From positions 8,370,001-8,434,000 of the forward strand of contig NZ_CP011125.1 of assembly GCF_000737325.1 (NCBI RefSeq): a stretch of 64,000 nt of DNA. The letters are read 5' to 3'. The position numbers and the translations under genes were made by a program. Below, one piece after another: positions 17,375-25,908 of the stretch (position 1 is its first letter; each line of letters starts with the position of its first letter). Source of the stretch: Sandaracinus amylolyticus (lineage in GTDB: Bacteria; Myxococcota_A; Polyangia; Polyangiales; Sandaracinaceae). The notes beneath the pieces were generated by a model. The model did not search any database and was not told the origin of the DNA. It was given only the letters and a program-made list of their open reading frames with translations.

Positions 17375-19750
17375 ATGACCCACTCCTCCATTCGGATCGC
17401 TCGCACTCTCGCGCTCTGCGCGCTCTCGCTCGTGCCAGCCGCCTGCGGCGGTGAGGCCTCGAGCGCGCCTCCCTCGGTGCTCGTCTCCACCTCGCTCGAG
17501 CCCGCCGGCGCGAATTGCGCGAGCGGGGGCGCGCGGATCGACACCGGCACCGACTCCGATCGCGACGGCACGCTCGACGCCGACGAGATCGACGCGTCGC
17601 GCACCCAGCTCGTCTGCAACGGCACCGACGGCGCGAGCGGCGCGACCGGCGAGCGCGGCGCGCAGGGCGAGCAGGGCCCGATGGGGCCCGCGGGGATGAG
17701 CCTGCCCGGCCCGAGCGGCATCAACGCGCTCGTGTCGGTGAGCGACGAGCCGCCCGGCGAGAACTGCGAGGTGGGCGGCACGAAGCTCGAGGTCGGCCTC
17801 GACGCGGACGCGAGCGGCGAGCTCGACGAGACCGAGATCGACGAGGCGATGACCCGCTATGTCTGCAACGGCGGCGGCACCGGACCGCAGGGCATCCCGG
17901 GCGTCGACGGCCTCACGACGCTGGTCGCGCTCACCCCCGAGCCGGCCGGCGCGAGCTGCGACGCGGGCGGCAGCCGTCTCGACGTCGGCCTCGACGCGGA
18001 TCGCGACGGCACGCTCGACGCGAGCGAGATCGACCCGGCGCGTACGCGCTTCCTCTGCGACGGCGCGACCGGCGCGACCGGCGCCAGCGGCGCGCAAGGA
18101 CCCGCGGGCATCGCGGGCGCGGACGGGCTGACGACGCTCGCGCAGCTCACGCCCGAGCCGAGCGGCGCGACGTGCGCGGACGGCGGCACGCGGCTCGAGC
18201 TCGGCCTCGACGCGAACCGCAACGGCACGCTCGACGCCGGCGAGATCGACGCGGCGCGCACGCGCTACCTGTGCAACGGCGCGCGTGGGGCGATCGGGCC
18301 GCAGGGCCCGGCGGGCGTCGCGGGCGCGAACGGCTTCGACACGCTGGTGCGCCTCGACCCCGCGGGCGCGGCGTGCGCGTCGGGCGGCGTGGTGCTCACG
18401 TCGGGCACCGACGACGATCGCGACGGCGCGCTCGACGCCGGTGAGGTCGAGTCGACGCGGCCGATCTGCGACGGCGACGACGGACGCTCGATCGCGATGC
18501 GCACCTCGGCCGACCCTCCGGGCGCGAACTGCGCGACCGGCGGCGTGCGCATCGAGGCCGGCATCGACGCGAACGCGAACGGCACGCTCGACGCGGCCGA
18601 GGTGAGCGCGGCGCTCACGCGCTACGTGTGCAACGGCGCGCAAGGACCGCAGGGCGTCCAGGGCGCGACCGGAGCGCAGGGACCGCAGGGCGCGACCGGA
18701 GCGCAGGGACCGCAGGGCGCGACCGGAGCACAGGGACCGCAGGGCGCGACCGGAGCACAGGGACCGCAGGGCGCGACCGGAGCGCAGGGACCGCAGGGCG
18801 CGACCGGGCCGCAGGGTGCGCAGGGACCGCAAGGACCGGCCGGCGCGCTCGCGGCGTACGGCGACGGCAGCGCGGGCGCGCTGAGCGTCGCGGTCGGCAA
18901 CACGCTCGACCTGACGACGCCCGCAGGCGTCGCGGCGCTCGGGGCGACGCGCACGAGCCTCCAGTTCACGTCGATCACGATCGCCGGCACGTTGGTCGTC
19001 CCGTCCGGCGTGACGCTCCGCGCGACCGGCGCCGCGACGATCACCGGCCAGATCGTCGTCGACACCGGCACGATCGACGGCGGCGGATATCGCGCCGACC
19101 CCGGCATCGCGCGCTCGAGCGCGGGCCCGCCGAACGGCGGCATCGCGATCGCGCCGCTCTCGATCACGAACCTCGTCGAGCTTCCGCTCTACGGCGGCGG
19201 CGCAGGCGGCCGTCCGGCGAACGCCGGCGGCGGAAGCGAGGGCGGCGGCTCGTTCGCGCTCTTCGCGCGCGGCGGGATCTCGATCCCGGTGGGCGGGTCG
19301 ATCCTCGCGAACGGCGCGCACGGGCAGAACCCGATGACCGCCGGGCAGGGCATCGCGGGCGGCGGTGGCGGAGGCGGCGGCGTGGTCGTGCTGCTCAGCG
19401 CGGGCTCGCTCTCGGTCGGCGGCGCGGTCCGCGCGAACGGCGGCAACGGCGCGGTCGGCTTCAACGGCAACGGCGGCACCGCGGAGGGCGGCGGTGGTGG
19501 TGGCGGCGGCGGCGTCGTCCTGCTCGTCGCGGCGTCGGCGCCGTCGATCACCGGCACGCTGCAGGTGAACGGCGGCACGGCGGGCGCGAATTCCGGCCCG
19601 GCCGCGACGTACGTGTTCGGCGGCGGCGGCGGCGCGTCCGGCGGCCACGGCGGCTCGGGCTCGACCGGCACCGCGCCCGACGCGACGGCGGGGAGCATCG
19701 GCCGGACCCTCACGATCGTGGTGCCGACCCCCGAGAACCTCGTGCTCTGA
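17375..19750 (+). CDS. Collagen-like mosaic lipoprotein, 791 aa
   Basis: The signal peptide ends in a lipobox (LVPAACGG). Next come about six repeats of roughly 60 residues with the pattern EPAGAxCxxGGxRLDxGLD, [12 protein letters not shown] and RxxCNG, joined by short Gly-X-Y linkers; this resembles DUF7151-type repeats. A collagen-like stretch (GATGAQGPQ repeated) follows. The last third is a Gly-rich beta-helix-like domain with Gly tracts. ATG 17375 was chosen for the signal peptide; an upstream TTG is in frame. It is probably a long surface stalk or adhesin; that role is inference from architecture. Confidence 0.85.
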   Translation: MTHSSIRIARTLALCALSLVPAACGGEASSAPPSVLVSTSLEPAGANCASGGARIDTGTDSDRDGTLDADEIDASRTQLVCNGTDGASGATGERGAQGEQGPMGPAGMSLPGPSGINALVSVSDEPPGENCEVGGTKLEVGLDADASGELDETEIDEAMTRYVCNGGGTGPQGIPGVDGLTTLVALTPEPAGASCDAGGSRLDVGLDADRDGTLDASEIDPARTRFLCDGATGATGASGAQGPAGIAGADGLTTLAQLTPEPSGATCADGGTRLELGLDANRNGTLDAGEIDAARTRYLCNGARGAIGPQGPAGVAGANGFDTLVRLDPAGAACASGGVVLTSGTDDDRDGALDAGEVESTRPICDGDDGRSIAMRTSADPPGANCATGGVRIEAGIDANANGTLDAAEVSAALTRYVCNGAQGPQGVQGATGAQGPQGATGAQGPQGATGAQGPQGATGAQGPQGATGAQGPQGATGPQGAQGPQGPAGALAAYGDGSAGALSVAVGNTLDLTTPAGVAALGATRTSLQFTSITIAGTLVVPSGVTLRATGAATITGQIVVDTGTIDGGGYRADPGIARSSAGPPNGGIAIAPLSITNLVELPLYGGGAGGRPANAGGGSEGGGSFALFARGGISIPVGGSILANGAHGQNPMTAGQGIAGGGGGGGGVVVLLSAGSLSVGGAVRANGGNGAVGFNGNGGTAEGGGGGGGGGVVLLVAASAPSITGTLQVNGGTAGANSGPAATYVFGGGGGASGGHGGSGSTGTAPDATAGSIGRTLTIVVPTPENLVL
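18662..18823 (+). repeat. 27-bp collagen-coding tandem repeat, six units
   Basis: Units start at 18662, 18689, 18716, 18743, 18770 and 18797, each coding GATGAQGPQ (the last GATGPQGAQ). The copies are nearly identical at the DNA level, including silent positions, which indicates recent expansion. Copy number is likely to vary between strains. Confidence 0.9.
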
Positions 19751-19757
19751 TCGGCAG

Positions 19758-20180
19758 CTAGCGACGGCGGACGGTGAAGCGGCCCGGGATCGCGCTCGGG
19801 CCCTCCCACCGTCCGGCGAACGAGCGGAAGTCGGCGCTCGCCGTCGCGTGATAGACGCCCGGCACGAGGTGCTCGCTAGCGATCGACTCGGTCTGCAGCT
19901 CGATCGCGCGCGACGCGCAGTCGATGGTGCCGCGCACGCGCTCGGTCCCGGTGTGGCCGTTCGAGCCGTGCCACTCGATCGTCGCGCGCACGGTCGCGCC
20001 TTCCTGCTGCACGTGCATCGGGAAGGTCCAGCGCGTCCCCGCGTCGTCGACCGCGTCGCCGATCCACTCGCCGGTCAGGTCGCAGCTCGTGGCGCCGCGC
20101 GGCGGAAGCGCCGACGCGCTCGACGCGAGCATCACCGCGATGGTCACGATCCCGAACGCTCCGAGCGCGCGTGCGTGCAT
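19758..20180 (-). CDS. Small secreted protein, 140 aa
   Basis: MHARALGAFGIVTIAVMLASSASA is a clear Sec signal peptide. The mature part begins with CDLTGEWIGDAVDDAGTRW and contains alternating strands typical of a small lipocalin-like beta-barrel (the TGEW opening is often seen in such folds). There is no catalytic motif. The gene converges on the collagen-like gene, with 7 bases between the stops. The function is unknown. Confidence 0.8.
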   Translation of the reverse strand: MHARALGAFGIVTIAVMLASSASALPPRGATSCDLTGEWIGDAVDDAGTRWTFPMHVQQEGATVRATIEWHGSNGHTGTERVRGTIDCASRAIELQTESIASEHLVPGVYHATASADFRSFAGRWEGPSAIPGRFTVRRR

Positions 20181-20250
20181 CGACGCGATGATACCTATGG
20201 TCGGAGCGGATCGTTCCCGACACACCGTCCGATCGCGTACCCTGGATCGC

Positions 20251-20781
20251 GTGAGCGTCCACGACTCCGCGCCCGCCGGCCTCCCGCTTCCCAGCGATCT
20301 GCCCCCGGCCGCGCCGGTGACGCCGCCTGCGCGCCCGGGCGTGTTCTCGATCAAGAACCCGACGCCTGCCGAGCAGATCAAGCCGACCGCCGACGTGAAG
20401 CCGGTCGTCGACGATCGCCTCGCGTCGATCGAGCGGCTCGTCGGGCGCAACCAGTGGGCCGACGTGTGCGAGCTGCTCGCGCCCGAGCCGGGCTCGGCGG
20501 AGCGACTGCCGCCCGCGCTCGCGTTGGTCTACGCGGTCGCGCTGAAGGAGAGCTCGCCCGACGTGCGCGACGCGGATCGCCGCGCGATCGGCGCGGTCGC
20601 GGACCTGCTCGGGATCACGCGCGAGAGCCCGCTCGCGCTCGTGCTCGGCAAGCGGCTCACGCGGCGGCGCAACTGGGCGGAGGCACCGGCGCCGAGCAAG
20701 ACGGTGTCGACGGTGGTGGTCCTCGGTGGTCTCGCGATCGGCGCGATCATCGGCTGGGTCGTGACCTACTGGGTGTTCTGA
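20251..20781 (+). CDS. C-terminal tail-anchored protein, 176 aa
   Basis: A Pro-rich N-terminus is followed by a helical soluble region (VDDRLASIERLVGRNQWADV, about residues 50-130). A single C-terminal membrane helix (TVVVLGGLAIGAIIGWVVTYW) ends the protein, leaving the body in the cytoplasm. The start is the GTG at 20251. The last 16 bases overlap the 3' end of the convergent LysR gene. No known domain was recognised. Confidence 0.75.
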   Translation: MSVHDSAPAGLPLPSDLPPAAPVTPPARPGVFSIKNPTPAEQIKPTADVKPVVDDRLASIERLVGRNQWADVCELLAPEPGSAERLPPALALVYAVALKESSPDVRDADRRAIGAVADLLGITRESPLALVLGKRLTRRRNWAEAPAPSKTVSTVVVLGGLAIGAIIGWVVTYWVF

Positions 20782-21689
20782 GCGAGCCGTCGCTCGACCC
20801 AGCCGGGCGCCCACGCGGTCACCGCCTCGATGAATGCGCGCACCTGCGGCGGCACGAGCGTCCGCTCCGGGTACACGAGCGCGAGCCGGCTCTCGCCGCG
20901 GAGCACGCCGGGCAGCACGCGCACCAGCGCGCCGCGCGCGAGGTCGTCGGCGACGAGCGTCGTCGGCAGCATGGCGATGCCGAGATCGCGGATCGCCGCG
21001 GCGCGGAGCAGCCGGATCTCGTTGGAGAAGAACGCACCGTCGACGTGCATCACGCCGCCGCTCGCGGGCCACTGCGACTGCGGCACGTCTCCGCGCTCGA
21101 AGCCCATCAGGCAGCGGTGCCGCCGGAGATCGCGCCTCGCGCGCGGGGTCCCGTGTCGCGCGAGGTAACGCGGTGACGCGACCGCGATCACCGGCATGCG
21201 CGCGAGCGTTCGCGAGACGAGCCCCGGCTCGGAGATCGATCCGGCGCGCAGCGCGACGTCGTAGCCGTCGCGGCGCAGATCGACGTGCACGCTCGCGAAG
21301 TGGACCTGCGGCCGCACGTCGGGATGCGCTGCGGCGAAGCCGGCGAGCATCGCGAAGAAGTCCTCGTCGATCATCGGCGGGACCGACACGCGGAGGCTGC
21401 CCGAGAGCGTCGCGCGATCGCTGCGCACGCTCGACTCGGCCTCGCCGAGCACGTCGAGCACGCGCCGCGCGTGCTGGTAGAAGCGCTCGCCGGGCTCGGT
21501 GAGCGCGAGGCTGCGCGTGGTGCGCCGCACGAGCCGTACGCCGAGCCGCTCCTCGAGCCGCGCGAGGCGCCGTCCGATCGTGGCGCGGGGAACGCCCAGC
21601 TCCGCGGCCGCGCGCGTCATCGAGCGCGCGTCGATCACGCGCACGAACGTGAGCAGCTCGGCGGTCTCGGGCGGCTCCGTTTGGATCAT
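20766..21689 (-). CDS. LysR-type transcriptional regulator, 307 aa
   Basis: The N-terminal winged helix-turn-helix reads FVRVIDARSMTRAAAELGVP followed by ATIGRRLARLEERLGVRLV, typical of LysR proteins (an AaeR/DmlR-like sub-type by feel). The C-terminal effector domain has the usual two-lobed pattern (GSLRVSVPPMIDEDFF, DVALRAG, VAVASPRYL-type). The ATG at 21689 sits in a divergent intergenic region shared with DoxX and pirin genes, which it most likely controls. The inducer is unknown. Confidence 0.93.
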   Translation of the reverse strand: MIQTEPPETAELLTFVRVIDARSMTRAAAELGVPRATIGRRLARLEERLGVRLVRRTTRSLALTEPGERFYQHARRVLDVLGEAESSVRSDRATLSGSLRVSVPPMIDEDFFAMLAGFAAAHPDVRPQVHFASVHVDLRRDGYDVALRAGSISEPGLVSRTLARMPVIAVASPRYLARHGTPRARRDLRRHRCLMGFERGDVPQSQWPASGGVMHVDGAFFSNEIRLLRAAAIRDLGIAMLPTTLVADDLARGALVRVLPGVLRGESRLALVYPERTLVPPQVRAFIEAVTAWAPGWVERRLAQNTQ

Positions 21690-21704
21690 TTTCGAGCAGA
21701 TGAT
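21685..21704. promoter_or_regulatory. Candidate LysR binding site (ATCAT-N10-ATGAT)
   Basis: An inverted repeat ATCAT (21685-21689) and ATGAT (21700-21704) overlaps the LysR start codon, in the 87-base gap before the DoxX gene. LysR proteins commonly bind such dyads and repress their own gene while controlling the divergent one. Only the dyad is seen; binding is inferred. Confidence 0.35.
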
Positions 21705-21776
21705 GCCATTCGATCGACCGTAGCGACAGATGACGCGGACCCCCACGTTGAGCGCGTTCCGAAGAGGAGGCTCGAC

Positions 21777-22196
21777 ATGAACGCGCTACGTCCGATCGCC
21801 TACTGGATCTCCACCGCGCTGCTCGCGCTCGCGCTCGGCGCGGGCGGTGTGCTCGACCTGACGCGCGCGCCCGAGGTGATGACCGGCCTCGAGCGGCTCG
21901 GCTATCCCGCGTACCTCGCGACGCTGCTCGGCGCGTGGAAGCTCGCCGGCGTCGCCGCGCTCCTCGCGCCGGGGCTCGGCCGGCTGAAGGAGTGGGCGTA
22001 CGCAGGGATCGCGTTCGACCTCACCGGCGCCGCGTTCTCGCACGTCGCGAGCGGAGACGCGCCCGGGGCGGTCGCGCCGATCGCGCTCTTCGTGATCGCG
22101 GCGGCGTCGTGGGCGCTCCGGCCCGCGTCGCGCCTGGCGCGCCCGCTTCCGTGGTCGACGGGGCGCGTCCCCGCGCTCGAGAGGAGGATGGCGTGA
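21777..22196 (+). CDS. DoxX-like membrane protein, 139 aa
   Basis: Four hydrophobic helices are visible (YWISTALLALALGAGGVLDL, YLATLLGAWKLAGVAALLA, EWAYAGIAFDLTGAAFSH, VAPIALFVIAAASWAL), matching DoxX-like/DUF4383-type small membrane proteins. A strong GAGGAGG ribosome site lies 7 bases before the ATG. The stop overlaps the pirin GTG (GTGA), so the two are coupled. The LysR-DoxX-pirin arrangement suggests a quinone, aromatic-compound or oxidative stress response. Confidence 0.88.
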   Translation: MNALRPIAYWISTALLALALGAGGVLDLTRAPEVMTGLERLGYPAYLATLLGAWKLAGVAALLAPGLGRLKEWAYAGIAFDLTGAAFSHVASGDAPGAVAPIALFVIAAASWALRPASRLARPLPWSTGRVPALERRMA

Positions 22197-23038
22197 GCAG
22201 GCTGCTCCCGAGCATCGACACGCCCGCTCCCTCGGTCGGCTTCCTCGGAGCCGGGCACACCGCGGTCGCGGTGCTCTCGCCGCACGATCTCGCGGCGAGC
22301 GATCCCTTCGTGCTGATCACCGACGATCGCATCGACCTCGCGCCCGGTGCGCCGATCGGCGAGGCGCACCCGCACGCCGGGCTCGAGACGTTCACGCTCG
22401 TGCTCGAGGGCTCGGTGCTCGATCACGACGAGGGCGCGCTCGACGCGGGCGACGCGGCGTGGATGACCGCGGGCCGCGGCGTCGTGCACGGCGAGCACCT
22501 CGAGTCGCGCGGGCCGACGCGCATCCTGCAGGTCTGGATCGCGCTGCCGGCGCATGCGCGGGGCACGAAGCCGTCGTTCCGCGTGATCCGCGGCGCGCCG
22601 GTGCGACGCGAGCGCGGCGCGGAGGTGCGCGTCTACGGTGGCCGGAGCGGCGACGTGGTCGCACCGAGGGCCAACGTGGTGCCGATCACCGCGCTCGAGG
22701 TGCGGCTCGACCCGGACGCGTCGTTCGAACAAGCGCTGCCCGACGCGTACGGCGGGCTCGTCTACGTCGTCGACGGCTCGCTCGATCACGCCGCGACCGG
22801 GCAGGTCGCATGGCTGGATCGCGAGACCGAGTCCTCGGTCGTCCTGCGCGCCGGACCGCGCGGCGCGCGCGTCGTTCTCCTCGCGGGAGAGCGGCTCGAC
22901 GAGCCGATCGTGCAGCACGGGCCCTTCGTCGCGGGATCGCGCGCCGAGATCGCGGAGATGTTCCTGCGCTACCGCGCGGGGCGCTTCGCGACGGTCCGCG
23001 AGCTCGCGACGGCGCCCGGCGTTCTCTTGTCGCGATGA
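22193..23038 (+). CDS. Pirin family protein, 281 aa
   Basis: Two cupin domains are present. The N-terminal one carries the pirin metal set (EAHPHAGLETFT with His/His and the later HGE in GVVHGEHLE), as in iron-binding pirins with quercetinase-type activity. The length is close to the family norm. The GTG start at 22193 overlaps the DoxX stop and has GAGGAGG 5 bases upstream. It is likely controlled by the divergent LysR gene. The substrate is not evident. Confidence 0.92.
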   Translation: MSRLLPSIDTPAPSVGFLGAGHTAVAVLSPHDLAASDPFVLITDDRIDLAPGAPIGEAHPHAGLETFTLVLEGSVLDHDEGALDAGDAAWMTAGRGVVHGEHLESRGPTRILQVWIALPAHARGTKPSFRVIRGAPVRRERGAEVRVYGGRSGDVVAPRANVVPITALEVRLDPDASFEQALPDAYGGLVYVVDGSLDHAATGQVAWLDRETESSVVLRAGPRGARVVLLAGERLDEPIVQHGPFVAGSRAEIAEMFLRYRAGRFATVRELATAPGVLLSR

Positions 23039-23063
23039 CTCCGTCGCACTAGATGCGGTCCTC

Positions 23064-23510
23064 ATGCTCACCTGGAACGACGTCGTCTCCCTCGCCGACA
23101 AGGGCAATCTGCCGCCGCCGCGCACCGTGCGGAAGACCGAGGCGGAGTGGCGCGCACTCCTCACGCCCGAGGAGTTCCACGTCACGCGGCAGCACGGGAC
23201 CGAGCGCGCGTTCAGCTCGGAGATGTGCTCGCTCTTCGAGCCGGGGCGCTACGAGTGCAAGTGCTGCGGGACGTTGCTGTTCGACGCGTCGACGAAGTTC
23301 GAGTCGGGCACCGGATGGCCTTCGTTCACGCAGCCCGTCGCGCAGGACGTGATCGCGTACCACGTCGATCGCGGCTACGGGATGGTGCGCGTCGAGACGC
23401 TCTGCAACGTCTGCGAGGCGCACCTCGGGCACGTGTTCCCCGACGGACCGCAGCCGAGCGGGCTGCGCTACTGCATGAACGCGGTCGCGCTGAAGAAGCT
23501 CTCCGAGTGA
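23064..23510 (+). CDS. msrB: Peptide-methionine (R)-S-oxide reductase MsrB, 148 aa
   Basis: This enzyme reduces methionine-R-sulfoxide in oxidised proteins. The zinc site is formed by two CXXC pairs (CKCC and CNVC), the conserved stretches GTGWPSFTQP and HLGHVFPDGP are present, and the catalytic Cys137 is in RYCMNAVAL. N-terminal RQHGTERAF is also typical. The length is that of a stand-alone MsrB. It follows the pirin gene by 25 bases and may be read from the same transcript, which would fit an oxidative-stress theme. Confidence 0.96.
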   Translation: MLTWNDVVSLADKGNLPPPRTVRKTEAEWRALLTPEEFHVTRQHGTERAFSSEMCSLFEPGRYECKCCGTLLFDASTKFESGTGWPSFTQPVAQDVIAYHVDRGYGMVRVETLCNVCEAHLGHVFPDGPQPSGLRYCMNAVALKKLSE

Positions 23511-23525
23511 GAGAGCTCGCGATCG

Positions 23526-23562
23526 GCTCGCGGGCGGAGGGCCCTTCCCTCCGCCCGCGAGC
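23526..23562. terminator. Perfect 16-bp hairpin between convergent genes
   Basis: GCTCGCGGGCGGAGGG (23526-23541) pairs without mismatch with CCCTCCGCCCGCGAGC (23547-23562) over a 5-base loop. It lies between the stops of msrB and the convergent gene, so it can stop both transcripts, but it has no T-tract. A related element with the same flanks (ATCGGCTCGC and GCGAGCACTCC) occurs at 59212-59280. Confidence 0.7.
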
Positions 23563-23577
23563 ACTCCAACCGAGCAC

Positions 23578-25776
23578 TCACTCCGGCGTCGCGACGCGAT
23601 CGACCTCGTCGGCGACGTCGGAGCGCAGCTCGAGCACGGGCGGCGGGAGCGTCGGTGCCGTGTAGAGCGGCCACGTCACGATCACGCGGCCATCGAACCC
23701 GGGCACGTCGAGCCCGTCGAGCGCGCCTTCGAGACAGGTGCGCAGCGCCTCCTCGATCGCACCGCCGACCTGCACCGCGACGATCTCGCGATCCGCGAGC
23801 TCGACGCGCAGCTCGGCGCGCTCCTGGTACGACGCGCGCCCCGCGCGATCGGCGCGGAAGCACGCACGGGCGGGCGGGATCACCCGACGTCGCAGCGACG
23901 CGAGCAGCACGCGCGCGGGGACGCCGCTGCGATGCTCGCGCCGCGGACGATCGAGCGCGCTCGTGGCGGGCGGGGGATCACAACGCCGGGTGTGCGCGAG
24001 CGCGATCGTCTCGCCGCGCGCGACCACGCCGCTGTTGGACGCGTAGGGCCCGCGCGCGCGGCACGAGCCCGCGTCGCCGCGCGCGACGTCGCTGGCGTCG
24101 ATCGCGGCCAGCGCGGTGGCGCCGCGATCCGCGAGCGCGGTGAGCGCCGGGCCGATCTCCGCGCCGGCCGCGGACGCGCGCGTCGTGGTGCCGTCCACGG
24201 TGATCGACGCCGACGTGGTCGCGCCCGAGAGCGGGCCTTCCCACACGAGCTCTTCGCCCTCGCGCAGCACACCGAGCGCGTGGCGGGTGTCGCCGATGCG
24301 CACGCTCACCGCGCGCATCGCGACCGGCGCGAGCGCCGACGTCAGCCGCGCGACGAGCGGCTCGCTCCCTCTGCCCGCGGTCGCGCCCTGGGCCTCGGCG
24401 CCGGCGTCGATGACCACACCGTTCGCGCCCTCGATCGCGCTGCGCAGCGCGGTGGTGCTCGCGCGATCCGCGACGTCGACCGACGCGAGGATCACGCCCT
24501 CGCGCGCTGCCGAGGCGAACGCGCCGGCGCCCGTGGCGCTCGCGGTGAGCCCGCCGTCGCCCACGATCACCACGCGCGTGCCGCGACGCGCCCACGGGCC
24601 CACGAGCGCCCACAGCGCCTCGAACCGCGTCGCCGAGCCCAGCTCACGCTCCACCGCGAGATCGAGCGCGCCCGAGTCGACCGCGGTGGGCGCCACCCAC
24701 GACGCACCGACCTCTTCGGCGCGCGCCGCGAACGCGACCACGCGCACCCGCGCGCCGCTCGGGAGCATCGAGAGCAGCGTGCGCACCGTCGGCGCGATCC
24801 GTCCGCGCGCCGACGCGACGGTCGACGGCGACGCGTCGATCGCGACGATCACGTCACCGCCCGCGATGCTCGGACGTCCCGCGACGACGCGCAGCCGCGC
24901 GCATCGTCCCGCGGCGCACGGCACGCTCGACGCGGTCGCGCGCACGCCCGCGGTGAGCGGCAGCGTCGCGCCGAGCGCGATCGGGACGCTCGAAGGGCGC
25001 GTCTCCTCGCGCGTCTCGATCGGCACTCCGTCGATCGAGGGCGCGACGAGATCGATCGCGCGCACCGTCCATCGCGTGTCCACCACGCGCGCGTCGTTGC
25101 CGCGCGCCGGTACCAGGAAGCGCACGCGCCCGCCGCGCACGATCGTCCGGACCGCCCAGGCGACGCGCACCTCGAGCCCGGCGCGCCGCACCGGCGCGGC
25201 GCGCACCACGATCGCGTCGCCGCGCTCGTCGCGCGCGTTCGTCGCATGCGCAATCGGCGCCGCGCTCGATCCGCTCGCACGCGCCGCGTCGTCGTACGCG
25301 CCGAGCGGGCCCGTCGTGCGATCCGCGATCCCCGTGCGGCACGCGCCCGCTGCGCACACTTCGAGCGCGACGAGCACCGCGCCTTCGGGCACCGCGAGCC
25401 GATACCGCGCCTCCGCGGGCACGCGCGCCGAGCTCGTCAGCGTGATCCGCTCGTGCACGATCGCGACGCCCTCGCGCAGCTCGATCTCGGCGCGATGCTC
25501 GGTCTCGCGCACACCCGGGATCGCGGTGAGCACGTCGCCGCTCACCGGCGGGATGCGCTCCTCCACGATCTCCTCGGGCTCGGGGAGGCGCATCGTGCGC
25601 ATCTCGGCGTCGCCCGCGGACGTGCCGATCGGATCGCTCTCCTCGGCGGTGAACGGATCGGCGTCGACCATGCGCCGGAACTCGTCGAGCTCCGGCGTGC
25701 CCGCGTCCTGCGCGCTCGCGCCGCTCGCGACGAGGCCGGACGCCACGATCGAGATCACGAGCGCGACGATTCGCAT
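23578..25776 (-). CDS. Secreted VIT/VWA-like protein, 732 aa
   Basis: Signal peptide MRIVALVISIVASGLVASG is followed by an acidic linker. A beta-rich VIT-like domain (REGVAIVHERITL, RYRLAVPEGAVLVALEVC) comes next, then a VWA-like domain with a DASPS motif (VIVAIDASPSTVASARG, the place of a MIDAS DxSxS), IVGDGG and further strands. The C-terminal 110 residues contain Cys pairs and a TonB-C-like IVTWPL ending. The VIT plus VWA layout resembles inter-alpha-trypsin-like bacterial surface proteins. It is divergent from the SPFH gene, with 132 bases between the starts. Confidence 0.8.
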   Translation of the reverse strand: MRIVALVISIVASGLVASGASAQDAGTPELDEFRRMVDADPFTAEESDPIGTSAGDAEMRTMRLPEPEEIVEERIPPVSGDVLTAIPGVRETEHRAEIELREGVAIVHERITLTSSARVPAEARYRLAVPEGAVLVALEVCAAGACRTGIADRTTGPLGAYDDAARASGSSAAPIAHATNARDERGDAIVVRAAPVRRAGLEVRVAWAVRTIVRGGRVRFLVPARGNDARVVDTRWTVRAIDLVAPSIDGVPIETREETRPSSVPIALGATLPLTAGVRATASSVPCAAGRCARLRVVAGRPSIAGGDVIVAIDASPSTVASARGRIAPTVRTLLSMLPSGARVRVVAFAARAEEVGASWVAPTAVDSGALDLAVERELGSATRFEALWALVGPWARRGTRVVIVGDGGLTASATGAGAFASAAREGVILASVDVADRASTTALRSAIEGANGVVIDAGAEAQGATAGRGSEPLVARLTSALAPVAMRAVSVRIGDTRHALGVLREGEELVWEGPLSGATTSASITVDGTTTRASAAGAEIGPALTALADRGATALAAIDASDVARGDAGSCRARGPYASNSGVVARGETIALAHTRRCDPPPATSALDRPRREHRSGVPARVLLASLRRRVIPPARACFRADRAGRASYQERAELRVELADREIVAVQVGGAIEEALRTCLEGALDGLDVPGFDGRVIVTWPLYTAPTLPPPVLELRSDVADEVDRVATPE

Positions 25777-25908
25777 CGCTCCATCGACAGCGTGCTTCGG
25801 ACGCGGTTCCCGAAGCTTTCGCAGGGAACGCATGGCGGTTATCCTGCGTTGTCTCGATCGCGCCGCATCGTCAGCGGCCTCATACGCGTCGATACGGGAG
25901 GGCCCAGG

